Assembly (NCBI RefSeq): GCF_959029255.1
Contig: NZ_CAUFUE010000024.1
Coordinates: forward strand, 1 to 64,000
DNA: 64,000 bases
Source: an uncultured Bacteroides sp.
GTDB taxonomy: Bacteria; Bacteroidota; Bacteroidia; Bacteroidales; Bacteroidaceae
Direction of reading: 5' to 3'
Position 1 is the first letter of the stretch, and each line of letters starts with the position of its first letter. Of this stretch, positions 6,485 to 14,839 are shown piece by piece. The position numbers were made by a program, and so were the translations under genes. The notes under the pieces are model-generated. The model was not told the DNA's origin and did not search any database. It worked only from the letters and a program-made list of their open reading frames with translations.

Positions 6485-7315
6485 ATGATTACATTTCCAA
6501 ACGCTAAAATAAACCTAGGGCTGAATATTACAGAGAAACGCCCTGACGGATACCATAATCTGGAAACGATATTTTATCCATTACCTATTGAAGATGCATT
6601 AGAAGTGAATGTATGGAATGGAGGAAATGAGAAATACCACTTACATCAGTCCGGTTTAGAGATAGCCGGAGCAGCAGAAAACAATCTGGTGGCCAAAGCT
6701 TATAAAATGCTGGATGAAGAATATAACCTTCCACCAGTGGATATCCATTTGTTCAAGCATATTCCATCTGGAGCCGGACTAGGCGGTGGCTCAGCTGATG
6801 CAGCTTTTATGCTGAAACTACTGAACGGTAAATTTAGCCTTGGCCTTACTGATGATACTTTGGAAGAATATGCCGCCCGCTTAGGCGCAGATTGCGCTTT
6901 CTTCATAAAGAATGAACCTACTTATGCTGAAGGCATTGGGAACATTTTCTCCCCTATTTCATTGTCATTAAAAGGATATAAGCTTCTATTGGTAAAACCT
7001 GATATCTTCGTTTCTACGCGTGATGCCTTTTCTAAAATAAAACCATGCCATCCCCAAAAATCCTTAAAAGAAATCGTACTGCTGCCCATTGAGGAGTGGA
7101 AAGAATATATGTTCAATGATTTTGAAGTAAGCGTATTTCCACAGTTCCCAGCTATCGGAGAAATAAAGGAAGAGATGTACAAGCTGGGTGCCGTCTACGC
7201 ATCGATGAGTGGATCCGGATCCTCTGTTTACGGATTGTTCAAGTCCAATGCCGTATTGCCGGAAATAGACTTCGGAAAAAATTCACTCGTATATAAGGGA
7301 GAACTAACGGTATAA
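6485..7315 (+). CDS. ispE: 4-diphosphocytidyl-2-C-methyl-D-erythritol kinase
   Basis: 276 aa, normal for IspE. It phosphorylates CDP-methylerythritol in the MEP route to isoprenoid precursors. GHMP-kinase features: FPNAKINLGLNITEKRPDGY and HNLETIFYPL at the N-terminus hold the catalytic Lys and Asp region; PSGAGLGGGSADAAFMLKLL (about residues 97-116) is the ATP-binding glycine loop; MSGSGSSVYGLF near 240 is the third motif. It is transcribed divergently from dnaB. The gene is complete and unremarkable. Confidence 0.96.
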   Translation: MITFPNAKINLGLNITEKRPDGYHNLETIFYPLPIEDALEVNVWNGGNEKYHLHQSGLEIAGAAENNLVAKAYKMLDEEYNLPPVDIHLFKHIPSGAGLGGGSADAAFMLKLLNGKFSLGLTDDTLEEYAARLGADCAFFIKNEPTYAEGIGNIFSPISLSLKGYKLLLVKPDIFVSTRDAFSKIKPCHPQKSLKEIVLLPIEEWKEYMFNDFEVSVFPQFPAIGEIKEEMYKLGAVYASMSGSGSSVYGLFKSNAVLPEIDFGKNSLVYKGELTV

Positions 7316-7354
7316 TAGAATGAAGTAGTTTTACTAAACAAAAGATAATCAGTA

Positions 7355-7377
7355 TTGTTTTATGAAACATAAAACAA
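7355..7377. promoter_or_regulatory. Perfect palindrome upstream of the PepSY-like gene
   Basis: TTGTTTTATG-AAA-CATAAAACAA: 10-bp perfect arms with a 3-nt loop, 8 bp before the next ATG and 40 bp after the ispE stop. It could be a 5'-UTR hairpin, an operator or a weak terminator; position favours a 5'-UTR element that could mask the ribosome-binding site. Confidence 0.5.
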
Positions 7378-7384
7378 CCTGATT

Positions 7385-7870
7385 ATGAAAAAATTTAGAT
7401 TATACTTATTGGCAAGTTTACTGTTAGCTTTTTCTGCAACAGCTTTTGCCGATGGTCTTCCCTCAAAGGTGGAGACAGCGTTTAAAAATATGTATCCCAA
7501 AGCTTCTGATGTGGAATGGGAACAAATCGGCGGATATTATACTGCGGAGTTTGTGATGGATAATAATGAAATAGATGCGTGGTTTGATCCTAACGGAGAA
7601 TGGGTAATGACTACAAATGACGTTGAATCACTGGAAAAAGTCCCAGTTCCGGTTGCTGAAGCATTTATGAAAAGCATCTGGGCTTCTATGAGACTGAAAG
7701 ATGTGAGAATCGGAACTTTTCCTAAACATCCCACAGTAATCCTTATTGAAGTAGAAGGATATAACTCCGACGAAGAATTCCAGTTATTTTATTCACCGGA
7801 TGGAGAACTAACAAAAAGCATGAATGTGAGTGAACTGGGAGGCGAAGTTTATCCCGGACTATTTGAATAA
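7385..7870 (+). CDS. Secreted PepSY-like (BLIP-fold) protein
   Basis: 161 aa. The signal peptide is MKKFRLYLLASLLLAFSATA with FADG at the cleavage site. The body contains two tandem ~65-residue PepSY-like/DUF2874 halves: KVETAFKNMYPKASDVEWEQ with YYTAEFVMDNNEIDAWFDP, and VPVAEAFMKSIWASMRLKDV with VILIEVEGYNSDEEFQLFYS. Proteins of this kind are abundant periplasmic factors of Bacteroides with unknown or protease-inhibitory roles. A palindrome sits just upstream, and a long inverted repeat (7875-7955) follows the stop and may end transcription. Confidence 0.85.
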   Translation: MKKFRLYLLASLLLAFSATAFADGLPSKVETAFKNMYPKASDVEWEQIGGYYTAEFVMDNNEIDAWFDPNGEWVMTTNDVESLEKVPVPVAEAFMKSIWASMRLKDVRIGTFPKHPTVILIEVEGYNSDEEFQLFYSPDGELTKSMNVSELGGEVYPGLFE

Positions 7871-7874
7871 TATG

Positions 7875-7955
7875 TTTCAGGCGCAAATTTCGCAGGTGAC
7901 ACGGATTTATTTGTTTTTCTTCTATCCGTAAAGTCTGCGTAATTCGCGCCTGAAA
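7875..7955. repeat. Long inverted repeat between convergent genes
   Basis: Arms start TTTCAGGCGC(A/G)AATT and end ACGGAT; they match with a few interruptions over ~33 bp. It lies between the convergent ends of the PepSY-like gene and purT. It shares the words GGCGCGAATTACGC and ACGGATT with repeats at 13224-13323 and 62615-62685. Confidence 0.75.
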
Positions 7956-7979
7956 TAAATCTATACTTTCAAGTATACC

Positions 7980-9146
7980 CTAATACACCTCAACTTTCGC
8001 TGCGATTTGTTTAGCCTTGTCACGCAGCGCATCAAGATTAGCGCCCAACGGTGCATAACAAAGTACAACCCCCATTCGACGGTTTACACGAGTAGTAGGT
8101 TTACCAAATATACGTAGATAAGTATCTTCTTCTTTCGTCACTTCTTCCATACCACGATAGTTGGGACGTTCCTGGCTGGCAATAGGAGAAAGAATAACAG
8201 CACTCGCTCCTATACGTTCCTGCTTGATGCCCGGAATAGGCAAGCCAAGCACAGCACGCAGATGAAGTTCAAACTCATTCAGGTTCTGTGTTCCTGCCAA
8301 AGTAACCATACCCGTATCATGCGGTCTTGGTGAAAGCTCGGAGAAATAAACCCCATTCTCATGGCTAAGGAAGAATTCCACTCCCCAAAGACCGGCACCA
8401 GTCAAAGCACGGGTAACTTTTTCAGCCATTTCTTGCGCTTCTTTCAAATGAGCCGGGTCGATATGTGCCGGTTGGAAACTTTCGCGATAATCCCCACCCT
8501 TTTGTACATGTCCGATAGGCGGACAGAATAAAGTAGGACCATTCTTCTGGGTAACGGTGAGCAAAGTTATCTCACTATCAAACTTGATAAACTCTTCTAT
8601 AATAAGTTCCTTGATATCACCCCGACTACCATTACATCCATATTCCCATGCATGCTCCAATTCATCGGGACTCTTCACTAATGACTGCCCCTTACCGGAA
8701 GAAGACATTAACGGTTTTACTACACAAGGGAAACCAATCTTTTCAGCAGCAGCTTTCAGTTCGTCCAATGATTTGGCATAGAAATATTTAGCCGTTTTCA
8801 GTCCCAATTCTTTAGCGGCAAGGTCGCGGATAGCCTTACGGTTCATCGTGAAGTTAACAGCCCGTGCGCTGGGAACTACCTGAATACCTTCTTTCTCAAA
8901 ATCATATAAACGCTCCGTACGGATAGCTTCTATCTCAGGTACAATAATATCCGGCTGATGTTTATGCACCGCACGTTCCAATGCATCGCCATCCAGCATA
9001 CTGAACACTTCGTATTCGTCTGCCACCTGCATGGCGGGTGCTCCGGCATACGAGTCACAGGCAATGATATATTGACCCTTACGTTGGGCAGAGATTACAA
9101 ATTCCTTACCCAGTTCACCAGAACCTAAAAGTAAAATCTTTTTCAT
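7980..9146 (-). CDS. purT: Formate-dependent phosphoribosylglycinamide formyltransferase (GAR transformylase 2)
   Basis: 388 aa from the ATG at 9146 (MKKILLLGSGELGKEFVISA); the longer frame to 9230 has an unrelated N-terminus that runs through the promoter. The enzyme makes formyl-GAR from formate, ATP and GAR in purine synthesis. ATP-grasp features: the N-terminal Rossmann-like GSGELGKE, the ATP loop PLMSSSGKGQSLVKS, EEFIKFDSEITLLTV, and the metal-binding region GVEFFLSHENGVYFSELSPR followed by PHDTGMVTLA. The 3' end faces an inverted repeat. Upstream is a five-unit GTTAAC ladder (9211-9315). Confidence 0.95.
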   Translation of the reverse strand: MKKILLLGSGELGKEFVISAQRKGQYIIACDSYAGAPAMQVADEYEVFSMLDGDALERAVHKHQPDIIVPEIEAIRTERLYDFEKEGIQVVPSARAVNFTMNRKAIRDLAAKELGLKTAKYFYAKSLDELKAAAEKIGFPCVVKPLMSSSGKGQSLVKSPDELEHAWEYGCNGSRGDIKELIIEEFIKFDSEITLLTVTQKNGPTLFCPPIGHVQKGGDYRESFQPAHIDPAHLKEAQEMAEKVTRALTGAGLWGVEFFLSHENGVYFSELSPRPHDTGMVTLAGTQNLNEFELHLRAVLGLPIPGIKQERIGASAVILSPIASQERPNYRGMEEVTKEEDTYLRIFGKPTTRVNRRMGVVLCYAPLGANLDALRDKAKQIAAKVEVY

Positions 9147-9174
9147 TTCAGTATCAGTTTTTATAAAATTGAAG

Positions 9175-9182
9175 CAAAGATA
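9175..9182 (-). promoter_or_regulatory. -7 box for purT
   Basis: TATCTTTG on the minus strand, 28 bp before the chosen ATG; this supports that start. The GTTAAC ladder begins ~30 bp further upstream. Confidence 0.6.
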
Positions 9183-9210
9183 GGCAGAAAAAACGAAATA
9201 AAAGAAATAC

Positions 9211-9315
9211 GGGAAGTTAACTTCATTCACTATAAGAAGTTAACTTCCCGCAATTACGATGTTAACATACTAGCAACCATTCAGTTAACTTCATTCCAAC
9301 GATGAAGTTAACTCA
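9211..9315. repeat. Ladder A: five GTTAAC palindromes every 22-23 bp
   Basis: GTTAAC occurs at 9216, 9239, 9261, 9284 and 9307 (steps 23, 22, 23, 23). Most copies are extended to GAAGTTAACTTC. The first two form GGGAAGTTAACTTC and GAAGTTAACTTCCC, perfect inverted copies 11 bp apart. The ladder lies between the stop of the DUF4301 gene and the purT promoter. The same core word is found in ladder E at 61524-61656. Confidence 0.85.
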
Positions 9316-9327
9316 TTACCGATATAC

Positions 9328-10845
9328 TTATTGATGTTGTTCTCTCAACAAATCATTCACCGTCTTAACCGGATTGAATGTGCTCAAAGGAACTTCTACA
9401 AATACCGTATTCCAGTCACTCATGGCACCATTCCAAAGTCCGGGAAGTTCAAGAGCTTTCAGGTCTTTACCATTCTTAGACTTATAGGATATGAAACCTG
9501 TCGCCTTATCTACATATTTTACGAGATCAAACTTATGTCCTTTATAATCGCGTACCGCACAAACCAAATCAACCGGGTTAAAGTGCGTACCTTTCTCAAA
9601 CATATCTTTCTTTTCAGCGTCATTCATATCAATCTGAGAGCTTTCCAGAATTTGCAGAGAAATTGTACCGTCACTGTTGTAAGCGAGGAAAGGACCACCA
9701 CCGGGTTCTCCCACATTCTTTACCATACCGCAAACGCGCATCGGACGATTCAGTTTTTGCTTCAGATAAATCACCAGTTCAGCATCTTCCAAATTCTTTG
9801 TCTCCGGATTTTTGCAGAACAGTTTCTTTTGCAGGAACTGCAAAATCTCAAGAATCTGCTCATGCGTATATTTACCGCTGTCCAGTAGCTGCAAATATGC
9901 AAATGCTTGTTGCTGCAAACTGACAAGTACACCGGCAATCAATTTCTTATATAATACGGTATCACCTTTCAACTTGTCAGGAACTACGTTATCTATATTT
10001 TTGATGAAAATCACATCAGCATCAAGGTCGTTCAGGTTCTCTATCAAGGCACCGTGACCACCCGGGCGGAATAAAAGCTTTCCATTATCACGGAAAGGTT
10101 TGTTTTCCATATCGGCAGCAACCGTATCTGTACTAGGTTTCTGCTCTGAGAAACTGATGTTATAATCCACACCGTATTTTTTTGCATAAGAAGAAGCTTT
10201 CTCGTCAACCAATGCCTTGAATAAAGCACGATGTTCGGGAGACACGGTAAAATGAACATTCACTTTTCCATTCTTATTGGCAGCATAGAGCGCACCTTCC
10301 ACCAGATGCTCTTCCAACGGAGTACGGCTTCCGTCTTCATACTTATGGAATTTCAACAATCCTTTCGGCAATGCCCCGTAATTCAATCCGGCAGCCTCCA
10401 ACAGAGCAGCAACTACAGCTTTATAATTGCCATCGGCCAACAGCGCAGGAATATCTTTTCCGGTAGTCTGACGACACGCTGCATTCAAGTCATCATAAAA
10501 AGCGAATTTCTCGATTTTCTCAAAGAAAGTCTTTTCAAAATCGGTTTGAGGTACATCATAATCAGCTCCAAGAAATTCAAACATATTCTTGAACATACGA
10601 CTCGCCGCACCTGATGCAGGAACAAATTTAACGACCACTTTATCCGTCTGGGTATATACTTCCCAAGCGTCCAAATATTTCTTTTGCTCATCAACATCCG
10701 GAGCCAATATACCTTGCTCTAAAGATGCGGCGGCAAATAACTTCAAATACGGGAAACCTTTTTCAAAACAAGCCAGTTGTTCGGCAATCTGTTGTTCACT
10801 GATGCCTTTCTTGGCAAGCAATTCTTTGTCTTGGAGTGTTATCAT
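9328..10845 (-). CDS. DUF4301 family protein
   Basis: 505 aa from the ATG at 10845 (MITLQDKELLAKKGISEQQI); the frame opens further to 10893 but the promoter lies there. It matches the Bacteroidetes-specific DUF4301 family in length and in motifs such as VKFVPASGAASRMFKNMFEF, LLFRPGGHGALIENLNDLDA, DVIFIKNIDNVVP and MRVCGMVKNVGEPGGGPFL. GAASRMFK and the RPGGHGALIENL segment resemble nucleotidyltransferase/sugar-phosphate motifs, so a nucleotide-sugar role is possible, but its function is not established. It is cytoplasmic and diverges from relA. A TATTTTTG box lies at 10872-10879 on the minus strand. Confidence 0.85.
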   Translation of the reverse strand: MITLQDKELLAKKGISEQQIAEQLACFEKGFPYLKLFAAASLEQGILAPDVDEQKKYLDAWEVYTQTDKVVVKFVPASGAASRMFKNMFEFLGADYDVPQTDFEKTFFEKIEKFAFYDDLNAACRQTTGKDIPALLADGNYKAVVAALLEAAGLNYGALPKGLLKFHKYEDGSRTPLEEHLVEGALYAANKNGKVNVHFTVSPEHRALFKALVDEKASSYAKKYGVDYNISFSEQKPSTDTVAADMENKPFRDNGKLLFRPGGHGALIENLNDLDADVIFIKNIDNVVPDKLKGDTVLYKKLIAGVLVSLQQQAFAYLQLLDSGKYTHEQILEILQFLQKKLFCKNPETKNLEDAELVIYLKQKLNRPMRVCGMVKNVGEPGGGPFLAYNSDGTISLQILESSQIDMNDAEKKDMFEKGTHFNPVDLVCAVRDYKGHKFDLVKYVDKATGFISYKSKNGKDLKALELPGLWNGAMSDWNTVFVEVPLSTFNPVKTVNDLLREQHQ

Positions 10846-10950
10846 AATATCTAATTTTATTAATTCATGCCCAAAAATACAAAAAAACCACAACCACCCT
10901 CAAGAAAAAGAAGAAAAAAACTACCTTTACAGCATAAAATACGGACGATT

Positions 10951-13170
10951 ATGGAAACAGATGAATTTTTCACTACCGGAGAAAAGGATTTACTCTTTTC
11001 TCTCTATCGAAAATTATTGCAGCTTTCCGGAGAAACACTATTGAAGGGTGACTGCAAAAAACTGAAAACACATCTTGTCAACTCTATACAAAATAACCGC
11101 ATACAACGGGATACCTTCGGTCTGAACCCTATTATAAAAGACATGCAGACCGCTGTAATCGTAGCGGAAGAAATAGGAATGAAGCGCGCTTCCATTCTGG
11201 GACTAATGCTTCATGATTCCGTGCGTTGTGGAAGTTGCACCTCCGAGGAAGTAGAGCAAAGTTATGGTGAAGACGTAGCCGGTATTATCCGGGGATTGAT
11301 TCGTGTCAATGACCTTTACTCCAAAAGCCCGACTATCGAATCCGAGAACTTCCGTAATCTGCTGCTTTCTTTTGCCGAAGACATGCGCGTTATCCTCATC
11401 ATGATTGCTGACCGCGTAAACATCATGCGGCAAATAAAAAACTGCAAAAATGACGAAGCACGCAGGCAAGTTGCCAATGAAGCAGCCTATTTATATGCTC
11501 CCCTAGCCCATAAGTTGGGACTGTATAAGCTGAAATCAGAACTTGAAGACCTCTCTTTGAAATATACCGAAAAAGAGGTATACTATCATATTAAAGAGAA
11601 GCTGAATGAGACGAAGGCTTCACGCGACAAATATATCGCAGCTTTCATTGCTCCGGTACAAAAGAAATTGGAGGAAGCGGGACTGACTTTCCACATCAAA
11701 GGACGTACAAAATCCATCCATTCCATCTATCAGAAGATGAAAAAGCAGAAATGCCCTTTTGAAGGAGTATACGACTTATTTGCCATCCGCGTGATACTGG
11801 ACTCACAACTTGAGAAGGAAAAGTTGGAATGTTGGCAGGCATACTCCATCGTAACGGATATGTACCAACCCAATCCGAAACGATTGCGTGACTGGCTTTC
11901 TGTTCCTAAAAGTAACGGATATGAATCTCTGCACATCACCGTGATGGGTCCCGAAGGCAAATGGGTAGAAGTACAAATACGTACCGAGCGTATGGATGAC
12001 ATAGCCGAACGCGGTTTGGCAGCCCATTGGCGCTACAAAGGCGTGAAAGGTGAAAGCGGACTGGATGAATGGTTGACTACCGTGCGGGAAGCCTTGGAAA
12101 ATTCTGACAGCAATGGTTTGGAAGCCATGGACCAGTTCAAACTGGATTTGTATGAAGATGAGGTTTTCGTTTTTACGCCGAAAGGGGACTTATTCAAGCT
12201 GGGTAAAGGGTCCACGGTATTGGACTTCGCCTTCCACATCCATAGTAAGTTGGGATGTAAATGCATTGGTGCCAAGGTAAACGGAAAGAATGCACAGTTG
12301 AAGCAAGTGCTGAACAGTGGAGACCAGGTTGAGATAATGACTTCCAATACTCAGTCTCCGAAACAGGATTGGCTGAATATCGTGACTACCTCAAAAGCCC
12401 GTACAAAGATAAGGCAGGCACTGAAAGAAATGGCTTCACGCCAGCATGCTTTTGCCAAGGAGACACTGGAGCGTAAATTTAAGAACCGGAAGATTGAATA
12501 TGATGAGGGCACAATGATGCGCCTCATCAAGCGTCTCGGGTATAAAGTGGTAACAGATTTCTACCAGAGCATAGCTGACGAGACTCTCGACGTGAACGAT
12601 ATACTGGATAAATACATCGAGCAGCAGAAACGGGAAAGCGATACACGAGACGATATTATTTATCGCAGTGCGGAGGGCTACAATTTACAACCTACTTTAC
12701 CGGAAGAGACATCTGCCAAAGAGGATATTCTCGTCATTGACCAGAACCTGAAGGGGCTGGATTTCACTCTGGCTCGTTGTTGCCATCCCATTTATGGAGA
12801 TGAAGTATTTGGTTTTGTAACTGTAAGCGGAGGTATTAAAATACATCGCAAGGATTGCCCCAATGCAAGCGACCTGCACCAACGTTTCGGATACCGCATT
12901 GTAAAAGCCCGTTGGGCAGGAAAATCCCAAGGAGCGCAATACCCCATTACATTACGCATTGTGGGACATGATGATATAGGTATTGTAACCAACATTACAT
13001 CTATCATCTCGAAAGAAACGGCAATTACCCTGCGAAGTATTGGAATAGATTCGCATGATGGTTTATTCTCGGGAACACTAACGGTAATGGTTGGTGATAC
13101 AGGAAGACTTGAAGCACTTATCAAGAAGATAAAAACGGTAAAGGGAGTAAAACAGGTTTCAAGAAACTAA
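10951..13170 (+). CDS. relA: RelA-type (p)ppGpp synthetase with degenerate hydrolase domain
   Basis: 739 aa from METDEFF at 10951; the upstream ATG at 10867 adds a Lys-rich tail over promoter sequence. Order of domains: HD domain (~45-200), synthetase (~250-390) with GRTKSIHSIYQKMKK, YDLFAIRVIL, SNGYESLHITVMGP and WVEVQIRTERMDDIAERGLA, TGS (VFVFTPKGDLFKLGKGSTVL), a zinc-finger-like ARCCHPIYGDE with HRKDCPNA, and a C-terminal ACT domain. In the HD domain the usual HDxxED reads HDSVRCG, and the later LADRLHNM reads IADRVNIM, so metal and catalytic residues for ppGpp hydrolysis are missing. It should make but not degrade (p)ppGpp; a separate hydrolase would be needed elsewhere in the genome. Confidence 0.93.
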   Translation: METDEFFTTGEKDLLFSLYRKLLQLSGETLLKGDCKKLKTHLVNSIQNNRIQRDTFGLNPIIKDMQTAVIVAEEIGMKRASILGLMLHDSVRCGSCTSEEVEQSYGEDVAGIIRGLIRVNDLYSKSPTIESENFRNLLLSFAEDMRVILIMIADRVNIMRQIKNCKNDEARRQVANEAAYLYAPLAHKLGLYKLKSELEDLSLKYTEKEVYYHIKEKLNETKASRDKYIAAFIAPVQKKLEEAGLTFHIKGRTKSIHSIYQKMKKQKCPFEGVYDLFAIRVILDSQLEKEKLECWQAYSIVTDMYQPNPKRLRDWLSVPKSNGYESLHITVMGPEGKWVEVQIRTERMDDIAERGLAAHWRYKGVKGESGLDEWLTTVREALENSDSNGLEAMDQFKLDLYEDEVFVFTPKGDLFKLGKGSTVLDFAFHIHSKLGCKCIGAKVNGKNAQLKQVLNSGDQVEIMTSNTQSPKQDWLNIVTTSKARTKIRQALKEMASRQHAFAKETLERKFKNRKIEYDEGTMMRLIKRLGYKVVTDFYQSIADETLDVNDILDKYIEQQKRESDTRDDIIYRSAEGYNLQPTLPEETSAKEDILVIDQNLKGLDFTLARCCHPIYGDEVFGFVTVSGGIKIHRKDCPNASDLHQRFGYRIVKARWAGKSQGAQYPITLRIVGHDDIGIVTNITSIISKETAITLRSIGIDSHDGLFSGTLTVMVGDTGRLEALIKKIKTVKGVKQVSRN

Positions 13171-13181
13171 ATGATAATTTA

Positions 13182-13415
13182 GGGGCGTAGCGCCCCAGCA
13201 AGGTTTCCTTTCGGATGATAGTGTTTTCAGGCACGGATTACACGGATTTCGCGGATTAAAGGCTGCGCTATATAATTCATAAAATTAAAAATCCGTGAAA
13301 TCCGTGTAATCCGTGCCTGAAAATGTATACACATACACTTCCATTTAATGCCTAACTGTATTTATATCAGTTGCACTATTATCCGAAGGGAAACTTTGCT
13401 CCGGCGCTACGCCGG
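13182..13415. repeat. Nested long inverted repeats between relA and dgkA
   Basis: The outer arms (13182-13220 and 13378-13415) match over ~38 bp, each with its own GGCG/CGCC mini-hairpin and the words AGCAA, GTTTCC and TTCGGAT. Inside them a second pair (13224-13257 and 13290-13323) matches over ~34 bp with TTTTCAGGCACGGATTAC and CACGGATTTC. The inner loop starts GGCTGCGCT. This gap (13171-13444) has no coding frame I would support. It may terminate relA transcription. Confidence 0.85.
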
Positions 13416-13444
13416 TAAATTCCCATTTATAAAACTCTATAGTT

Positions 13445-13810
13445 ATGAAATATGATTTTAAAAAACAATTGAGAAGCTTTGGTTATGCCTGGCAAGGCAT
13501 CAAGTGTTGTGTAGGAAAAGAGCAAAATTTAAGCTTTCACCTCATTGCTTCAGTGATAGTAATCACTGCCGGACTCATTTTAGGCATCACGCAAACAGAA
13601 TGGATGATTATCGTTCTATGCATGGGAGTTGTGATTGCCGCCGAGTTGTTCAATACAGCTATTGAAAAATTAGTGGATTTGGTATCTCCCCAAAGGCATC
13701 CCATTGCCGGGCAAGTAAAAGATATTGCCGCCGGAGCAGTGCTGGTATGCGCTGCCGCAGCGGCAATTATAGGATTGATAATATTCGTTCCGTACTTAAT
13801 AAATTTATGA
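13445..13810 (+). CDS. dgkA: Diacylglycerol/undecaprenol kinase family membrane protein
   Basis: 121 aa with three membrane helices (about 32-50, 53-72, 95-117), the DgkA fold. Key residues are in place: Glu25 in GKEQNLSFH, then AAELFNTAIEKLVDL with Glu67, Asn70 and Glu74, and KDIAAGAVL near 92-100. It phosphorylates lipid alcohols at the inner membrane; in many non-enteric bacteria the substrate is undecaprenol, so the exact substrate cannot be fixed from sequence. It follows the nested inverted repeat and is convergent with the MFS gene. Confidence 0.9.
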   Translation: MKYDFKKQLRSFGYAWQGIKCCVGKEQNLSFHLIASVIVITAGLILGITQTEWMIIVLCMGVVIAAELFNTAIEKLVDLVSPQRHPIAGQVKDIAAGAVLVCAAAAAIIGLIIFVPYLINL

Positions 13811-13861
13811 TTCATGCAATGCAGCATGGCCTTGCATAAATCATAAATCTGAAATATCAAA

Positions 13862-14839
13862 TTATCTCACCCGTTTCTTTTTATAATAAGGATAAGTCAA
13901 CAAGACGAAAAAAAACAAAGCAAGAATAGCAGCTACGGAAGCAATATGATACAATGAAGCTGCATCCATCTTATGGCAGGCTACTATAAGACCTGCCAGC
14001 ACTCCAATTTCCATAGCCAAATGACAAGTTGTATTAGCTGTTCCGCGTTGGCAATGGTGGGAAAGCTTGACGAACATTCTTGTAAAAGGGATTGTCAGAA
14101 GTGCTAAAATGACCAAGGCCAAGAGCGATATATAATCTCCCACAAACAGCAATGGCAACAATATGCCCGGTATAAATGCAATGAGCATCATGTTTATTGC
14201 AGGCAGCCATGCACGCGGCAACAAAAAACGGTCAACATTGCAAAACGACATACCGATAGGTGCCCGAAAAGCGACATACGCTCTTGATGCGAATAACAGA
14301 CTGAGCAAACCGACTGCTACCGCCAGATAAACGACCATTGGGAAACCATAAAAACGGAATAACAAAACACCCAACCCAGCTCCAACCAGCATACCCAAAC
14401 GCGCAGCCCATGCATATACCATATTCCCTGAACTGCGACGAGCAGAAGTAGTGATATCGATAGCCACCGTGATACCTGCCGTAGTAGCAAGCCCGAAGCA
14501 GGCACCCTGAACAGCCGCAAGTAATAAAAGCTTTATATAACTATCTACAAATGCATATCCCAACATTGCCGCCAGCATAATAAAGGTGGAATACAAAAGT
14601 ACATGTTTGCGTTTATAAGTATCCCCCAAATAGGCATGAAACGGTCCTACTACCAGCATCGCCGCTGCAAACATAAGGAACATGCCTCCCGTCTGCGGAA
14701 TAGAAATACCCAATTGCGCCCCCATAATGAAAGGCAACAACGGGAAAAGCATGTAAACAGATGCAAACAACAACAGGTTTGCCGCACACATCCGCCAAAA
14801 GTTGAGCGTCATAAGTCCGTTAGTACTGTTCTTTTTCAT
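13862..14839 (-). CDS. MFS transporter, short form
   Basis: 325 aa, shorter than the ~390-400 residues usual for the family. The first six helices look complete, with FHAYLGDTYKRKHVLLYS at the loop-2/3 conserved motif (a variant of GxLaDrxGrrxxl). The second half has fewer helices (about four), so the carrier may be a reduced form. No substrate can be inferred; the central cytoplasmic loop has AFRAPIGMSFCNVDRFLLPR. Its start overlaps the panB stop by 20 bp, so the two are translationally coupled, and an export role for a pantothenate-related compound is possible only by position. Confidence 0.8.
   Translation of the reverse strand: MKKNSTNGLMTLNFWRMCAANLLLFASVYMLFPLLPFIMGAQLGISIPQTGGMFLMFAAAMLVVGPFHAYLGDTYKRKHVLLYSTFIMLAAMLGYAFVDSYIKLLLLAAVQGACFGLATTAGITVAIDITTSARRSSGNMVYAWAARLGMLVGAGLGVLLFRFYGFPMVVYLAVAVGLLSLLFASRAYVAFRAPIGMSFCNVDRFLLPRAWLPAINMMLIAFIPGILLPLLFVGDYISLLALVILALLTIPFTRMFVKLSHHCQRGTANTTCHLAMEIGVLAGLIVACHKMDAASLYHIASVAAILALFFFVLLTYPYYKKKRVR

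Noticed and set aside
9211..9315. CRISPR array
   Set aside because: Repeat words are only 6-12 bp, the intervals are ~17 bp, neighbouring intervals are related, and no cas genes are present; the same holds for ladders B-E.
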